This document shows positions 1 to 10,104 of a DNA stretch of 64,000 bases, piece by piece. Location of the stretch: NCBI GenBank assembly GCA_030951045.1, contig JAUZQJ010000021.1, positions 1-64,000 on the forward strand. Reading direction: 5' to 3'. Both the position numbers and the translations under genes were made by a program. The notes under the pieces were generated by a model. The model did no database searches, was not told the origin of the DNA, and saw only the letters and a list, made by a program, of their open reading frames with translations. Each line of letters begins with the position of its first letter. Position 1 is the first letter of the stretch. This DNA comes from Mariprofundus sp. GTDB lineage: Bacteria; Pseudomonadota; Zetaproteobacteria; Mariprofundales; Mariprofundaceae.

Positions 1-1299
1 ATCGGCATTGGCATCGCGCATGGCGGCGAGAAAATCTTCGGTGGTGACGGCCTGACCATCGTGGCGTTTAAAATAGAGATCCATGCCGCGACGGAATCCA
101 TCCACCCCCAACAGGCTCTGATAAAGGCGCACCACTTCCGCACCTTTTTCATAGATCGTGACAGTATAGAAATTATTGATCTCCATATATGACGCAGGGC
201 GAATCGGATGCGCCATGGGGCCCGCATCTTCAGCGAACTGATGGGTGCGTAACATGCGCACATCTTCAATGCGTTTGACAGCTCTTGAATGGATGTCGGC
301 GGTGAATTCCTGATCTCTGAATACCGTTAAACCCTCTTTCAGACTGAGCTGGAACCAATCACGGCAGGTGACACGGTTCCCCGTCCAGTTATGAAAATAT
401 TCATGACCAATCACCGCTTCAATCGCGATATAATCATTGTCGGTGGCAGACTCAGGGCTGGCAAAAACAAGGCGTGAATTGAAAATGTTTAAACCCTTGT
501 TTTCCATCGCTCCCATATTAAAATCATCAACGGCAACAATCATGAACAGATCAAGATCGTATTCGAGGCCAAAACGCTGCTCGTCCCAGCGCATAGCCCG
601 TTTTAAGGATTCCATGGCATGGCCACATTGCTGGATGTGATGCTCTTCAGTGAAAATGCGCAGGGTGATTTCACGGCCAGAACGGGTGGTGAAAGTATCT
701 TCGAAGCAGGAGAGTTCACCTGCCACCAGCGCAAACAGATAGCAGGGTTTGGCAAATGGATCATGCCATTCAGCCCAGTGCATGCCATTGTTTAACTCAC
801 CCTGGCCAACGGGGTTACCATTGGATAGCAGTACAGGGTTCTCTATTTTATTAGCCACAATGCGAACTGAGAACGGCGCCATTACATCGGGGCGATCCTG
901 GTAGTAACTGATGCGACGAAAGCCCTGCGCTTCGCACTGGGTGCAGTAGTTGCCACCGGAGCGGTAGAGGCCTTCAAGGGCTGTATTGTCTTGTGGGTTG
1001 ATGCGGGTGATGATTTCCAATTCAAATGTATCCGGGGCATTGGCAATGTTCAAACCCTGCGCATGCAGCTGATAGCGGTCCGGTGAAAGGGTTTGACCGT
1101 CAAGCTTGATCGATAGCAACGCCATATCGTGTCCATCAAGTATCAGCTCGGTTTTTGTGCTTTGCGCATTACGACGGTATTGAACTGTGGAAATCACTTC
1201 TGTGCAGCTAGGCTGGAGGGTAAATGTCAGTGATACATGGTCCACCAAAAATGCTGGAACAAGATAATCTTTCAGATAAATAGTGTGTGCTTGCGTCAT
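1..1299 (-). CDS. pepN: Aminopeptidase N (M1 family), N-terminal part; runs off the left edge of the window
   Basis: Minus-strand frame open from ATG at 1299 to base 1 (absent from ORF track because no stop in window). Translation contains GAMEN (..[15 protein letters not shown]..) and [13 protein letters not shown] zinc-site motifs. Confidence 0.95.
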   Translation of the reverse strand, partial: MTQAHTIYLKDYLVPAFLVDHVSLTFTLQPSCTEVISTVQYRRNAQSTKTELILDGHDMALLSIKLDGQTLSPDRYQLHAQGLNIANAPDTFELEIITRINPQDNTALEGLYRSGGNYCTQCEAQGFRRISYYQDRPDVMAPFSVRIVANKIENPVLLSNGNPVGQGELNNGMHWAEWHDPFAKPCYLFALVAGELSCFEDTFTTRSGREITLRIFTEEHHIQQCGHAMESLKRAMRWDEQRFGLEYDLDLFMIVAVDDFNMGAMENKGLNIFNSRLVFASPESATDNDYIAIEAVIGHEYFHNWTGNRVTCRDWFQLSLKEGLTVFRDQEFTADIHSRAVKRIEDVRMLRTHQFAEDAGPMAHPIRPASYMEINNFYTVTIYEKGAEVVRLYQSLLGVDGFRRGMDLYFKRHDGQAVTTEDFLAAMRDANAD

Positions 1300-1346
1300 G
1301 ATAATTCCTTAGGGCTGATGTGATCGTTTCAATGCTATAGCAGTGA

Positions 1347-1766
1347 TTATTTGGGAACTTGTAACCACCAGTCAATTTCAGCCGTGGCGATAATGTTTTC
1401 TTCACACAGAACGTGAACGGGGATGTTGAAAATGGTTCTGCTGCGTCGTTGCAATGTGTCAATACAGTTCTGCAATGAGGCTGGATCTACAATCGCTTTT
1501 GCCCGGCATTCTTGCATGGCAGGGCGTTTGTATTGAATGGATGCTTTTCTGACCAGAACGGTTGAGTGCGGAAAAAGTGGAAGCAGGTTTTGAATCAGGT
1601 AGTGGCCACTGGCACCTTCGGCTAAAGCGTGAATGACAGAAGCATGCAGGCTGCCTACATGATTAAGCAGACATGACTGCTGTTTGAGGAACACTTCGTC
1701 GCCATCCCCGGTAGCATCGATTTGTAGATCAATATGCTGATTAAATGGAAGTTCGGTGATTTGCAT
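1347..1766 (-). CDS. Hotdog-fold thioesterase-like protein (DUF4442/PaaI-like)
   Basis: 139 aa ORF; pattern ..LLNHVGSLHASVIHALAEGASG..LVRKASIQYKRPA.. typical of DUF4442 hotdog proteins. Confidence 0.65.
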   Translation of the reverse strand: MQITELPFNQHIDLQIDATGDGDEVFLKQQSCLLNHVGSLHASVIHALAEGASGHYLIQNLLPLFPHSTVLVRKASIQYKRPAMQECRAKAIVDPASLQNCIDTLQRRSRTIFNIPVHVLCEENIIATAEIDWWLQVPK

Positions 1767-1769
1767 GGC

Positions 1770-2702
1770 TTAAGCTAGCAAGTCGCCAGCTTTTAACTGC
1801 GCTCCTCTAAGAAAGTCTGTTGCCGGCATCGCTTTTTTGCCCTCGGGTTGTAGTTCATTGATGCGATAGACAGAGCCTTCAGCGCAGGCGATATCCAGGC
1901 CTTCAATGTTGCTTACTACTGACCCTACTGGAGCCTTGTGTTGGCCGGGGAGTGTTTCACCAGTAATCAACTTTAACCATTTAACCTTGTATTGGCTGCG
2001 TACTCCAGGGCGTGGAGAGAAGCAGCGTACAAGGCGATCAATCTCTGCGGCCGGTTTTGACCAGTCGATGATACGTTCTTCATTGGTGATTTTCTTTGCG
2101 TAAGTAATGCCTTCTGCCAATTGAGCTTGTGGTTGCAGGCCTGCCGCGATTTTCGGTAAGGTTTCAATCAGCAGTTGAGCACCCATGGGTGAGAGTTTAA
2201 ACCACAGTTCAGAACCGGTGGTTTGGCTTGTGATCGGTAGTCTCTGTTGCGCATAAATACCACCGGTATCAAGCCCCTCTTCCATCTGCATGATGCAGAC
2301 ACCTGTTTCACTGTCACCAGCTAGTAGCGCACGTTCGATAGGAGCCGCACCACGCCAGCGTGGTAATAACGAAGCATGTACATTGATTGGTGCGATAGAG
2401 ACCGCATGCAACCATTCAACCGGAAGGATCATGCCAAAAGCGACGACAATTAGCATGTCGGCCTGTTTTTCCTGAAGCCATAGCAATGCTTCATCATTAT
2501 CGCGTAGTTTTTCTGGTGTAATAACATCAATGCCGGCATCCAGTGCCGCCTGTTTTACTGCTGAAGGGGTGAGCTTCATACCGCGTCCGGATTTACGATC
2601 AGGTTGTGAAACCACGCCAACTACATCTATGTCATCGGCTTTCATTAAAGCGGTAAGACAGGGAACAGAAAAGCCGGGGGTGCCGGCAAATACTACGCGC
2701 AT
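1770..2702 (-). CDS. fmt: Methionyl-tRNA formyltransferase
   Basis: MRVVFAGTPGFSVPCLTAL.., INVHASLLPRWRGAAPIERALLAGD.. signature. Confidence 0.97.
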   Translation of the reverse strand: MRVVFAGTPGFSVPCLTALMKADDIDVVGVVSQPDRKSGRGMKLTPSAVKQAALDAGIDVITPEKLRDNDEALLWLQEKQADMLIVVAFGMILPVEWLHAVSIAPINVHASLLPRWRGAAPIERALLAGDSETGVCIMQMEEGLDTGGIYAQQRLPITSQTTGSELWFKLSPMGAQLLIETLPKIAAGLQPQAQLAEGITYAKKITNEERIIDWSKPAAEIDRLVRCFSPRPGVRSQYKVKWLKLITGETLPGQHKAPVGSVVSNIEGLDIACAEGSVYRINELQPEGKKAMPATDFLRGAQLKAGDLLA

Positions 2703-2841
2703 ATTAACTCCAGTTATTTACCGCAGAGGACGCAACGTTTCGCAAAGTACAGGCAAATAGGGGATGATGTATGTGCCTGCCAGGGATTGCGTGGTTCTAC
2801 CTCCATCCAGTCCCCTTTGCTTACCTTTGCGCCCTTTGCAG

Positions 2842-3384
2842 TTAGGATTTGTATAACTTTTTCATTTTTTTGGTGATCATTCTGCGTTTGAGAGGGGATA
2901 TGTGATCGATGAACAATTTTCCGATCAGGTGATCGAATTCGTGTTGCAGGGCAACGGCTTGAAAGTCTTCAAAATCTTGTTCGTGTTCCTGGCCATCCAT
3001 ATCAAACCAGCGCAGACGTACTGCGGAAGGGCGTGTTACATCAGCATAGGTTTCAGGAATCGAGAGGCAACCCTCTTCCCAGGTAGCTGTCTCATCGCTA
3101 TACCATATGAATTCAGGGTTGATCCATACCTTTAGCTCACGGCGTCCACCGTCTTGATCTGCATCGTGACGCACTTCGTCACTGCGCCAGAGTGTGTCGG
3201 TGACAGCAATTTGTAAGGATACAGCAATTTGCGGAGCAGCCAGGCCAACGCCCGGCGCGTCGTACATGGTGTCGGCCATGTCTTCGATAATGGTTTTGAC
3301 CTCGTTCGAGAGAGGGAACGACACCGGTTTAGCGATCTCACGCAGGCGATCATCCGGGTGAATGAGAATTTCCTGAACGGCCAT
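2842..3384 (-). CDS. def: Peptide deformylase
   Basis: GVGLAAPQI, EEGCLSIPE and QHEFDHLIGKLFID motifs. Confidence 0.97.
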   Translation of the reverse strand: MAVQEILIHPDDRLREIAKPVSFPLSNEVKTIIEDMADTMYDAPGVGLAAPQIAVSLQIAVTDTLWRSDEVRHDADQDGGRRELKVWINPEFIWYSDETATWEEGCLSIPETYADVTRPSAVRLRWFDMDGQEHEQDFEDFQAVALQHEFDHLIGKLFIDHISPLKRRMITKKMKKLYKS

Positions 3385-3722
3385 TAAAATGTACCTCCAT
3401 TGAAACCAAACATAGCGCGCTCCGGGGCTGCAAACTCAATATAAACACGGGCGCTATCGATTCCGATTTCTGATTCAATCATATTGCATAATGCTGCAGA
3501 TAAATCGGGCGTTTGCGCAGTGCTCAGGCCTAGGCTTTTAAGTTCTAAAAATGCCAATGGCGCATCAGACCCGGCAAATAACATGGCTTTGTTATCGGAG
3601 AGTTCAACCATGACATAGGACTCAGGTTTACCTACTACATTTGCCACTGCTGCTGAACAGCGACGTAGAAAAGCAGTTTTATCCGTTACTTTGATGTTTG
3701 TGTGTATCAATAAACAGGGCAT
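3384..3722 (-). CDS. MIF-family tautomerase (macrophage migration inhibitory factor homologue)
   Basis: 112 aa starting MPCLLIHTNIKV (Pro after Met), ..GKPESYVMVEL.., ..RVYIEFAAPERAMFGFNGGTF C-terminus resembles MIF. Confidence 0.85.
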   Translation of the reverse strand: MPCLLIHTNIKVTDKTAFLRRCSAAVANVVGKPESYVMVELSDNKAMLFAGSDAPLAFLELKSLGLSTAQTPDLSAALCNMIESEIGIDSARVYIEFAAPERAMFGFNGGTF

Positions 3723-3964
3723 TAATGAATATCCTTAGCAGGGGGAATGTGATCTTTCGCTGTTTCTTCTGTTGCTGAAATTGATGCAACAGAAGATTCG
3801 GCAGTTTCGGCCTGTTGTTGGGCATACAGTTCCAAATTGCGTTTGGCCTGCTCTTCGCGCAAAGCATTTTTTTGCACGCGCATGTCTTTGGTGGCATAAA
3901 AACCAGCCCACCATAACAGCACAAACAATATTGCAATCACTAACCAGAATATAAATCCACTCAC
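3722..3964 (-). CDS. Small single-TM membrane protein encoded immediately downstream of rnfE
   Basis: 80 aa; N-terminal hydrophobic helix MSGFIFWLVIAILFVLLWWAGFY then charged/coiled tail; overlaps rnfE stop by 4 bp. Confidence 0.6.
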   Translation of the reverse strand: MSGFIFWLVIAILFVLLWWAGFYATKDMRVQKNALREEQAKRNLELYAQQQAETAESSVASISATEETAKDHIPPAKDIH

Positions 3965-4638
3965 GAGCTTACCTCCACGGCAGCAATATCTGCTGCCAGT
4001 GCTGCCAGTGCAATATTGGCAGCACGGCTACGTTCATCTGATCGCTGCTGCATGCGTGCATTGAATATATTCACGCCAGCCAGAATGAAGCCCAGAGCAA
4101 TAAAAGCGCCCGGCGGTAGAATGAACATCAATACATCAGGATAAGATGCACCAAAGACTGAAAAGCCAAACAGTTCACCCTGGCCCAGTAACTCGCGCAC
4201 GCCGCCGAGTAGCAATAGCGCAAAGGTGAAGCCGGTACCGATGGCTAGCGCATCTACCAGGGAATCAATGACTGAATTTTTACTGGCAAAGGCTTCAGCA
4301 CGGCCAAGGATGGCACAGTTCACTACAATCAATGGAATAAATAGGCCGAGTACCAGATACATCTCATGCATCCATGCATTCATGGCCATTTCAACTACGG
4401 TTACTAAAGCGGCAATAATGGTGATATATGCCGGGATGCGTACGTTTTTGGGGATGATGCCACGAACCAGAGAGACCACTAAATTAGATCCGATCAGCAC
4501 AATAACCGTAGCTGCACCCATCCAGAAACCGTTCTCTGCTGATGTTGTAACACCAAGCAGGGGGCACATGCCGAGCAGTTGGGCGAACACAGTATTATTA
4601 TGCCAAAAGCCATCGGCAAAGATCTCTGATTTATTCAA
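3961..4638 (-). CDS. rnfE: Ion-translocating electron transport complex subunit RnfE
   Basis: 225 aa; NNTVFAQLLGMCPLLGVTTSAENG.. and operon position. Confidence 0.95.
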   Translation of the reverse strand: MNKSEIFADGFWHNNTVFAQLLGMCPLLGVTTSAENGFWMGAATVIVLIGSNLVVSLVRGIIPKNVRIPAYITIIAALVTVVEMAMNAWMHEMYLVLGLFIPLIVVNCAILGRAEAFASKNSVIDSLVDALAIGTGFTFALLLLGGVRELLGQGELFGFSVFGASYPDVLMFILPPGAFIALGFILAGVNIFNARMQQRSDERSRAANIALAALAADIAAVEVSS

Positions 4639-5261
4639 TGCAAGCCTCCTTTTGTGGTGTTATTGGCCGGTATTTGCGCAAGCATCACACGCTCAAGGAT
4701 AAGGTCATGATGTGCGTGGAAAAACTCCAAAGCACCTTTAACCGCTTTTACTACTGCTCTTGGCGTAATGGTAGCGCCGGTAAATTGATCGAAATCACCA
4801 CCGTCCTTTTTCACTTTCCATATTCTGCTGTCGAGTCCATGACCGGTAAAGCTAGCTAGCCAGTCGTTGTTTTTGACGATACCGTCACCAAGTCCGGGTG
4901 TTTCACGGTGATAGATAATGCGAATGGCTTGCACCGAAGCATCAGGGCGCAAACCGACCAGAATGCGAATAGAACCTGAATAACCATCCGGTGCGGTCAC
5001 TTCCCAAGCCAAACCAGTGAGTTGACCATTAGCCTTTTTGGCTGGATAGATAGTGGTATCGTTCACGGTAACTTTTTCCATTTGAGGATCGTTAGCATGC
5101 GCAGGCAGTACCTGCTGTAGAGCGTTGTGTAGTGCTGCTTTTTGTGCGTTGGCGATAGGTTCACGGGTGAACATATTGGTAAGTCCTGTCACGGCAGCAG
5201 CAATCACAGCCACCACAAACAGGGCGATAACCATACGGATCTGATCTCTGTCGATTTTCAT
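4635..5261 (-). CDS. rnfG: RnfG, flavinylated subunit
   Basis: 208 aa with single TM and FMN-linkage motif ..DFDQFTGATITPRAV... Confidence 0.95.
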   Translation of the reverse strand: MKIDRDQIRMVIALFVVAVIAAAVTGLTNMFTREPIANAQKAALHNALQQVLPAHANDPQMEKVTVNDTTIYPAKKANGQLTGLAWEVTAPDGYSGSIRILVGLRPDASVQAIRIIYHRETPGLGDGIVKNNDWLASFTGHGLDSRIWKVKKDGGDFDQFTGATITPRAVVKAVKGALEFFHAHHDLILERVMLAQIPANNTTKGGLH

Positions 5262-6355
5262 CAGCTTTTACCCATGTCCTGATCATCCACATGATGGCCA
5301 TAGACGCGAGGGCGGAAGTAGTGGTCAATCAATGGAACCGCGCAGTTCATCAATAAAACGGAGAACATGGCACCTTCCGGATAACCACCGAAACTACGAA
5401 TGCTCCACGTTATCACACCGCATCCGACACCGAATACAATTTGGCCGACAGGGGTGACCGGAGAAGAGACCGGGTCGGTAGCCATGAAAAAGGCACACAG
5501 GATCAGACCACCGGCAAACAGGTGGAACATCGGCGTGGCAAACTGGTCAGGAGCGACTTGATTAAAGATAGCAGCCAGCAATAACACCGTGCCGATATAT
5601 GCAAACGGGATATGCCAGGTGATGGAGTGGCGTGCCAACAGAAAGATACCACCAATGAACAGTGCCAGGGCACTGGTCTCACCAATGCTGCCAGCTTCAA
5701 AACCAAGGAAGGCGTCGAGATAGCTGTAATCATAGGCATTTAGGGCATCAGCGATAGGTACACCGAGTGTGGCTTCGGTCTTGATGTGCCCTAATGGCGA
5801 GGCCATGGTGATGGCATCAAGCGAGAGGTGGCTGCTGGTCAGCAGTGCATTGGTGCCATGGAAAAAGATTGTCGCGCAGGTAGAGAAGTCAAAGAGATTC
5901 AGTGCGGGGGCAGCAGATGACATCGGCATGATCCAGGTGGTCATGCTTAAGGGGAAAGAGATCAGCAGAATCACGCGTGCAGAAAGTGCCGGATTAAAGA
6001 TATTGTGGCCCAGTCCACCATAAACCTGTTTACCGAGTATAATGGCAAATACACTGCCCAACACAGCCATCCACCATGGTGTAGTGGCGGGTAAGGTGAG
6101 TGCCAGAAACAGACCGGTCAGGGCGGCCGAATTATCCAGCAGTGTAGAGAGTGGACGTTTCATCATTTTCAGACAAACGGCTTCAGTCAGCAGAGCACTG
6201 AGCATGCAGCTGACGATTAACAGGAAGGCCAGCCAGCCGAACAGGTAGATGCTGACAGCAGCGGCAGGCAACAGTGCCAGCACCACGGTGAACATCATCA
6301 AGCGAATGGAATCGCCACCATGGGCGTGTGGGGAACTGAGCATAATCAGAGACAT
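5261..6355 (-). CDS. rnfD: RnfD membrane subunit
   Basis: 364 aa, SSPHAHGGDSIRLMM.., ..GGLGHNIFNPALSARV.., ..MATDPVSSPVTPVGQIVFGVGCG.. Confidence 0.95.
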   Translation of the reverse strand: MSLIMLSSPHAHGGDSIRLMMFTVVLALLPAAAVSIYLFGWLAFLLIVSCMLSALLTEAVCLKMMKRPLSTLLDNSAALTGLFLALTLPATTPWWMAVLGSVFAIILGKQVYGGLGHNIFNPALSARVILLISFPLSMTTWIMPMSSAAPALNLFDFSTCATIFFHGTNALLTSSHLSLDAITMASPLGHIKTEATLGVPIADALNAYDYSYLDAFLGFEAGSIGETSALALFIGGIFLLARHSITWHIPFAYIGTVLLLAAIFNQVAPDQFATPMFHLFAGGLILCAFFMATDPVSSPVTPVGQIVFGVGCGVITWSIRSFGGYPEGAMFSVLLMNCAVPLIDHYFRPRVYGHHVDDQDMGKS

Positions 6356-7941
6356 TAGCTCTTCTCCTCGGGGGTTGGTTTGGTATCCGGGTGTGTAGTG
6401 GAACCAGTATCTGTGGAGGCGGCTGCTTCGGTAGTGGGTTCAGCGGCCGGTTTTGGTGCATGGGTTTTGCGTACGCGTGAACGGCGGGCTGCTTTTTCGG
6501 CATTTTCCCGTTCGATGCGCGTATCGCGACCTTCGGAACGCTGCCGCGATGCTTCTGCAAAGACCTGTTCACGCCGCGCCAGAGAAATCTGCCCTTTGCC
6601 ATAACGGAAATAGTGCACCAGCGGAATGTTTGATGGACAGACATACGAGCAGGCTCCGCATTCGATACAATCAAATAGTTGATAATCTTCAGCTTTTTCA
6701 AGTTGATCACTGCGGCATAAATCGGCCAGTAGATTGGGTACCAGTGAGGCCGGACATGCTTCACTGCAGTGGCCACAGCGAATGCATGGATTTTCAACCG
6801 TGTGGGCGGCATTGATGGCTTGCTGGCTTAAAGCCAGAATACCACTGGTGGATTTGACTACAGGAATATCCGGGTGGCGCAGACGCTCACCCATCATCGG
6901 GCCACCATGCACGACCTGAATATTGCTGAAATCTTCCAGCCCCTGACGTGCAAATAGCGAACGGATGGGAGTGCCGATCCGGACATTCAGGTTTGCTGGC
7001 CTTGGTAGCGCATCACCACTAATGGTAACAATACGTTCTGTTAGCGTTTGACCCAGTATCACCGCATCACGTAAGGCTTTGGTGGTGCCTACATTCTGGC
7101 ACAATACGCCAATATGCATGGGTAGTTTTCCAGCCGGTACTTCACGACCTGTAAGGGTGTAAATTAACTGTTTTTCGCTGCCCTGTGGATAACGCGTTGG
7201 TAGTACCTCTATGTGCACACCATCCATGCCATCTTTATTGGTCAGGGCTTCCTGCATCGATTCGGCCGCATCGGTTTTATTATCTTCAATGGCAATAATG
7301 CCGGCGCTACTGCCGACCATATGCATGATGATTGCCATACCATCAAGAATCTCTGAGGCCTGTTCTACCATCAGGCGATGGTCAGTGGTCAGATAGGGTT
7401 CGCACTCGATGCCGTTAAGGATCACGGTTTCAATGGGGAAGCGTCTGTCCTGCACGAGTTTGATAAAGGTGGGAAAGACAGCGCCGCCCAATCCAGCCAG
7501 TCCACACATGCGGGCGCGTTCACGTAAGATCGTCGGATCAACATTGCGCCAGTCAGTGATCGGCTCAAGCGATTCATCGCGGTTGTCATCACCATCTGCT
7601 TCAATAAAAATGGATGGCATACCCATGCCGGATGGATGGGCAATAGCGTGTTCTTCAATTTTGACAATACGGCCAGAGGTCGAGGCGTGCACCGGCACAG
7701 AGAGATAGCCTTCTGATTTGGCTATCTTTTGACCACGCAATACCTTGTCACCAATCTTCACCATAGATGTGCAGGGCACTCCAATATGCTGTTTCATGGG
7801 TAAAATAAGCACAGGCGAAATGCCTGCATCTTCAATGGGGGCGGCTGCCGATAACTTATGCATGTCCAGATGAATGCCACCAGGAAACGTGTGTGCCATC
7901 AGTCCTAATTTCTGGGCTAGTGTTCTAAGCATGGCCGGCAT
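6355..7941 (-). CDS. rnfC: RnfC electron-transport subunit
   Basis: NADH/SLBB-type domain, two CxxCxxCxxxCP clusters (CIRCGHCSEACP, CIECGACSYVCP). Likely start MPAMLRTLAQK at 7941 rather than ORF-track start 8010. Confidence 0.94.
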   Translation of the reverse strand: MPAMLRTLAQKLGLMAHTFPGGIHLDMHKLSAAAPIEDAGISPVLILPMKQHIGVPCTSMVKIGDKVLRGQKIAKSEGYLSVPVHASTSGRIVKIEEHAIAHPSGMGMPSIFIEADGDDNRDESLEPITDWRNVDPTILRERARMCGLAGLGGAVFPTFIKLVQDRRFPIETVILNGIECEPYLTTDHRLMVEQASEILDGMAIIMHMVGSSAGIIAIEDNKTDAAESMQEALTNKDGMDGVHIEVLPTRYPQGSEKQLIYTLTGREVPAGKLPMHIGVLCQNVGTTKALRDAVILGQTLTERIVTISGDALPRPANLNVRIGTPIRSLFARQGLEDFSNIQVVHGGPMMGERLRHPDIPVVKSTSGILALSQQAINAAHTVENPCIRCGHCSEACPASLVPNLLADLCRSDQLEKAEDYQLFDCIECGACSYVCPSNIPLVHYFRYGKGQISLARREQVFAEASRQRSEGRDTRIERENAEKAARRSRVRKTHAPKPAAEPTTEAAASTDTGSTTHPDTKPTPEEKS

Positions 7942-8524
7942 GTTGTTCCCGCCTTTCGTGACCCAGTTGCGAACGTTTGGTATCTGGCAATGGCCAGGCC
8001 CAATGTTCAATGAGTTCAGGTTTTACCAGCATATCGATGCAATCTACCGGACAGGGTTCCACACAAAGTGTGCAGCCAGTGCAGTGATCCGCGATAATGG
8101 TGTGGTATTGTTTGGGTGCACCGATAATGGCATCTACAGGGCAGGCTTTGATGCATAGCGTGCAACCGATGCATTCATCTTCACGCACAAATGCGAGCAT
8201 CGGTGCGCTGGCTTCTTGTTCCAGCTCCTTGGGTTCTACACCCATCAAATCGGCGATCTGCAGCATGGTGCGCTCACCACCTGGCACGCAGTGGTTCACT
8301 TCCGCCTCTCCACCGGCTACAGCCGTAGCATACGGTTTACAGCCCGGATATCCGCACTGACCACACTGGGTTTGTGGCAGCAGGGCATCGACATTGTCGA
8401 TCATCGGGTCGCCTTCAATATGAAATATTTTTTGCGCAATAGCCAGCACAATACCTGCACAAAGTGCAAAAGCGCCGAGGCTGGCCAGGGCGTAAATCAG
8501 GCCGTTCATAGATTCCATTAGCAT
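7925..8524 (-). CDS. rnfB: RnfB ferredoxin-type subunit
   Basis: N-terminal TM, CGQCGYPGC.., CIGCTLCIKACPVDAI and CTGCTLCVEPCPVDCI. Confidence 0.96.
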   Translation of the reverse strand: MLMESMNGLIYALASLGAFALCAGIVLAIAQKIFHIEGDPMIDNVDALLPQTQCGQCGYPGCKPYATAVAGGEAEVNHCVPGGERTMLQIADLMGVEPKELEQEASAPMLAFVREDECIGCTLCIKACPVDAIIGAPKQYHTIIADHCTGCTLCVEPCPVDCIDMLVKPELIEHWAWPLPDTKRSQLGHERREQHAGHA

Positions 8525-8530
8525 CAGTTG

Positions 8531-9112
8531 TTAAACTTTAACTAGGCCGGAGAAGCCCATGAATGCCAGACTCATCATACCCGCAGTGATCAAGGCTAAC
8601 GGTGAGCCCTTAAATGCAGCAGGTACAGGAGAGACATCAATACGTTCACGAATACCGGCAAAGAGAATAAGTACTAAGGCAAAACCAATGGCTGCACCGC
8701 CACCGTAGAGTGCCGAGGTTAAAAAGGTCTGTTTCTGTTGTACATTGAGAATCGCTACACCGAGCACGGCACAGTTGGTGGTGATCAACGGTAAGAATAT
8801 GCCCAATGCCTGATATAGAACCGGGCTGGTTTTATGAATCATCATTTCAATGAGCTGCACCAGCGATGCAATAATAAGGATAAAGAAAATAGTCTGTAGA
8901 TACTGTAAATCCAGCGGAATCAGCACATATTGTTGCACCAGCCACGATGCAGTTGAGGCCAAAGTCATCACAAACATGACGGCGAAGGACATGCCAATAG
9001 CGGTTTCCACTTTGCTGGAAGTACCTAAAAATGGACAAATTCCAAGGAATTTGGTCAATACATAGTTGTTCACCAGCACCGCGGAAAGCAAAATCAAAGC
9101 GAATTCAGTCAT
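8531..9112 (-). CDS. rnfA: RnfA membrane subunit
   Basis: 193 aa, [29 protein letters not shown] typical of RnfA/RsxA. Confidence 0.96.
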   Translation of the reverse strand: MTEFALILLSAVLVNNYVLTKFLGICPFLGTSSKVETAIGMSFAVMFVMTLASTASWLVQQYVLIPLDLQYLQTIFFILIIASLVQLIEMMIHKTSPVLYQALGIFLPLITTNCAVLGVAILNVQQKQTFLTSALYGGGAAIGFALVLILFAGIRERIDVSPVPAAFKGSPLALITAGMMSLAFMGFSGLVKV

Positions 9113-9177
9113 GGTGCGGGAGTATAGGGCGCTCTCTTATCATCGTACACTGCTGAAAACCCACACTTTTTTGTTTG

Positions 9178-9945
9178 TTAGAGAGTTTTCACTGATGATT
9201 GTCCATTTAGTGCCCAGTTGTAATCCAGATATGAGCCAGCTTTTGAATCAGACGCAATATCTTTACGGTATGTTCGTATAAAAGAAATCACACCACCGCG
9301 CGTTTTGAAGTCACCTTCAAACCAGTCAAATATTTTTGATGTATGTATGCTGTTGCCTTGCACGCGAACACCCTTGTCGGGATGATTGATAAATGCTTGT
9401 GCTTGTTGATCAAGTTGATTGTTTAAGTCAGCGGCCGTGTAGGCTGAGTTTTTTAAATCGGGACAGCTCACAGAAGCGCAGACAATGGCAAAGTGGATGC
9501 GTGGCTCTCCCATAGGACGCAAAATCTGATGTTCAATTTGATACAGGGTACGCATCTTTCCTGCCACTATGGCAGCGGGTTTTTTCCACACTGGCGAGAA
9601 TAGTCCGCCGGCATCACGAATCGAATCCAGCGGCCAATGATCGAGCACGACATGGATAGCCAGAATATTGTAGGCATTGATCCAGAAGGCGAGTTTTTCT
9701 TTGTCTGAAACAAGCAATGTAGCATCAAATGTTGCCAGCTGATTTAACACCTTTGGCCAGCGTGTATCACGGGCCATGTTTTGATAATCGACAAGATTTA
9801 ATAGGATGTTCTGTTTGTTGCCCGGGCCAACATGCGCCTGTAACAGTTGTGTGTAAGTTGACCAGTCAGGCTCTGCTGCAAGCGCTTGAGTCGGTAGTAG
9901 AAGGAAAATTCCAATGCATAGTTTGAGTAGGGTATGTTTTATCAT
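9178..9945 (-). CDS. DUF547 domain-containing secreted protein
   Basis: Signal peptide, ..FWINAYNILAIHVVLDHWPL.., ..HFAIVCASVSCPDLKNSAY.. DUF547 pattern. Confidence 0.9.
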   Translation of the reverse strand: MIKHTLLKLCIGIFLLLPTQALAAEPDWSTYTQLLQAHVGPGNKQNILLNLVDYQNMARDTRWPKVLNQLATFDATLLVSDKEKLAFWINAYNILAIHVVLDHWPLDSIRDAGGLFSPVWKKPAAIVAGKMRTLYQIEHQILRPMGEPRIHFAIVCASVSCPDLKNSAYTAADLNNQLDQQAQAFINHPDKGVRVQGNSIHTSKIFDWFEGDFKTRGGVISFIRTYRKDIASDSKAGSYLDYNWALNGQSSVKTL

Positions 9946-10104
9946 GAGCTAGCAGTCGAAGTATAGTGCGGAAGCTTACAGTTTAATGGACATTGTAAAA
10001 TAAACGCCGGATTGAAAGGCTTGCGATGAAACAAAAACAGCCGCAGAGCCAAGGTTGGATTTTGTATGAACTGCCCCTAAGATGCCGCAGGTCGGAGGGA
10101 CAAC

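Noticed and set aside
6183-6812. 209-aa minus-strand ORF overlapping rnfC/rnfD
   Set aside because: Out-of-frame shadow of rnfC and rnfD; both genuine genes cover the same bases with strong family motifs.
7211-7708. Short plus-strand ORFs antisense to rnfC (and similar ORFs antisense to purH, hyfB, kinases and thiC)
   Set aside because: Shadow ORFs opposite well-supported genes, with low-complexity or implausible composition and no recognisable domain.
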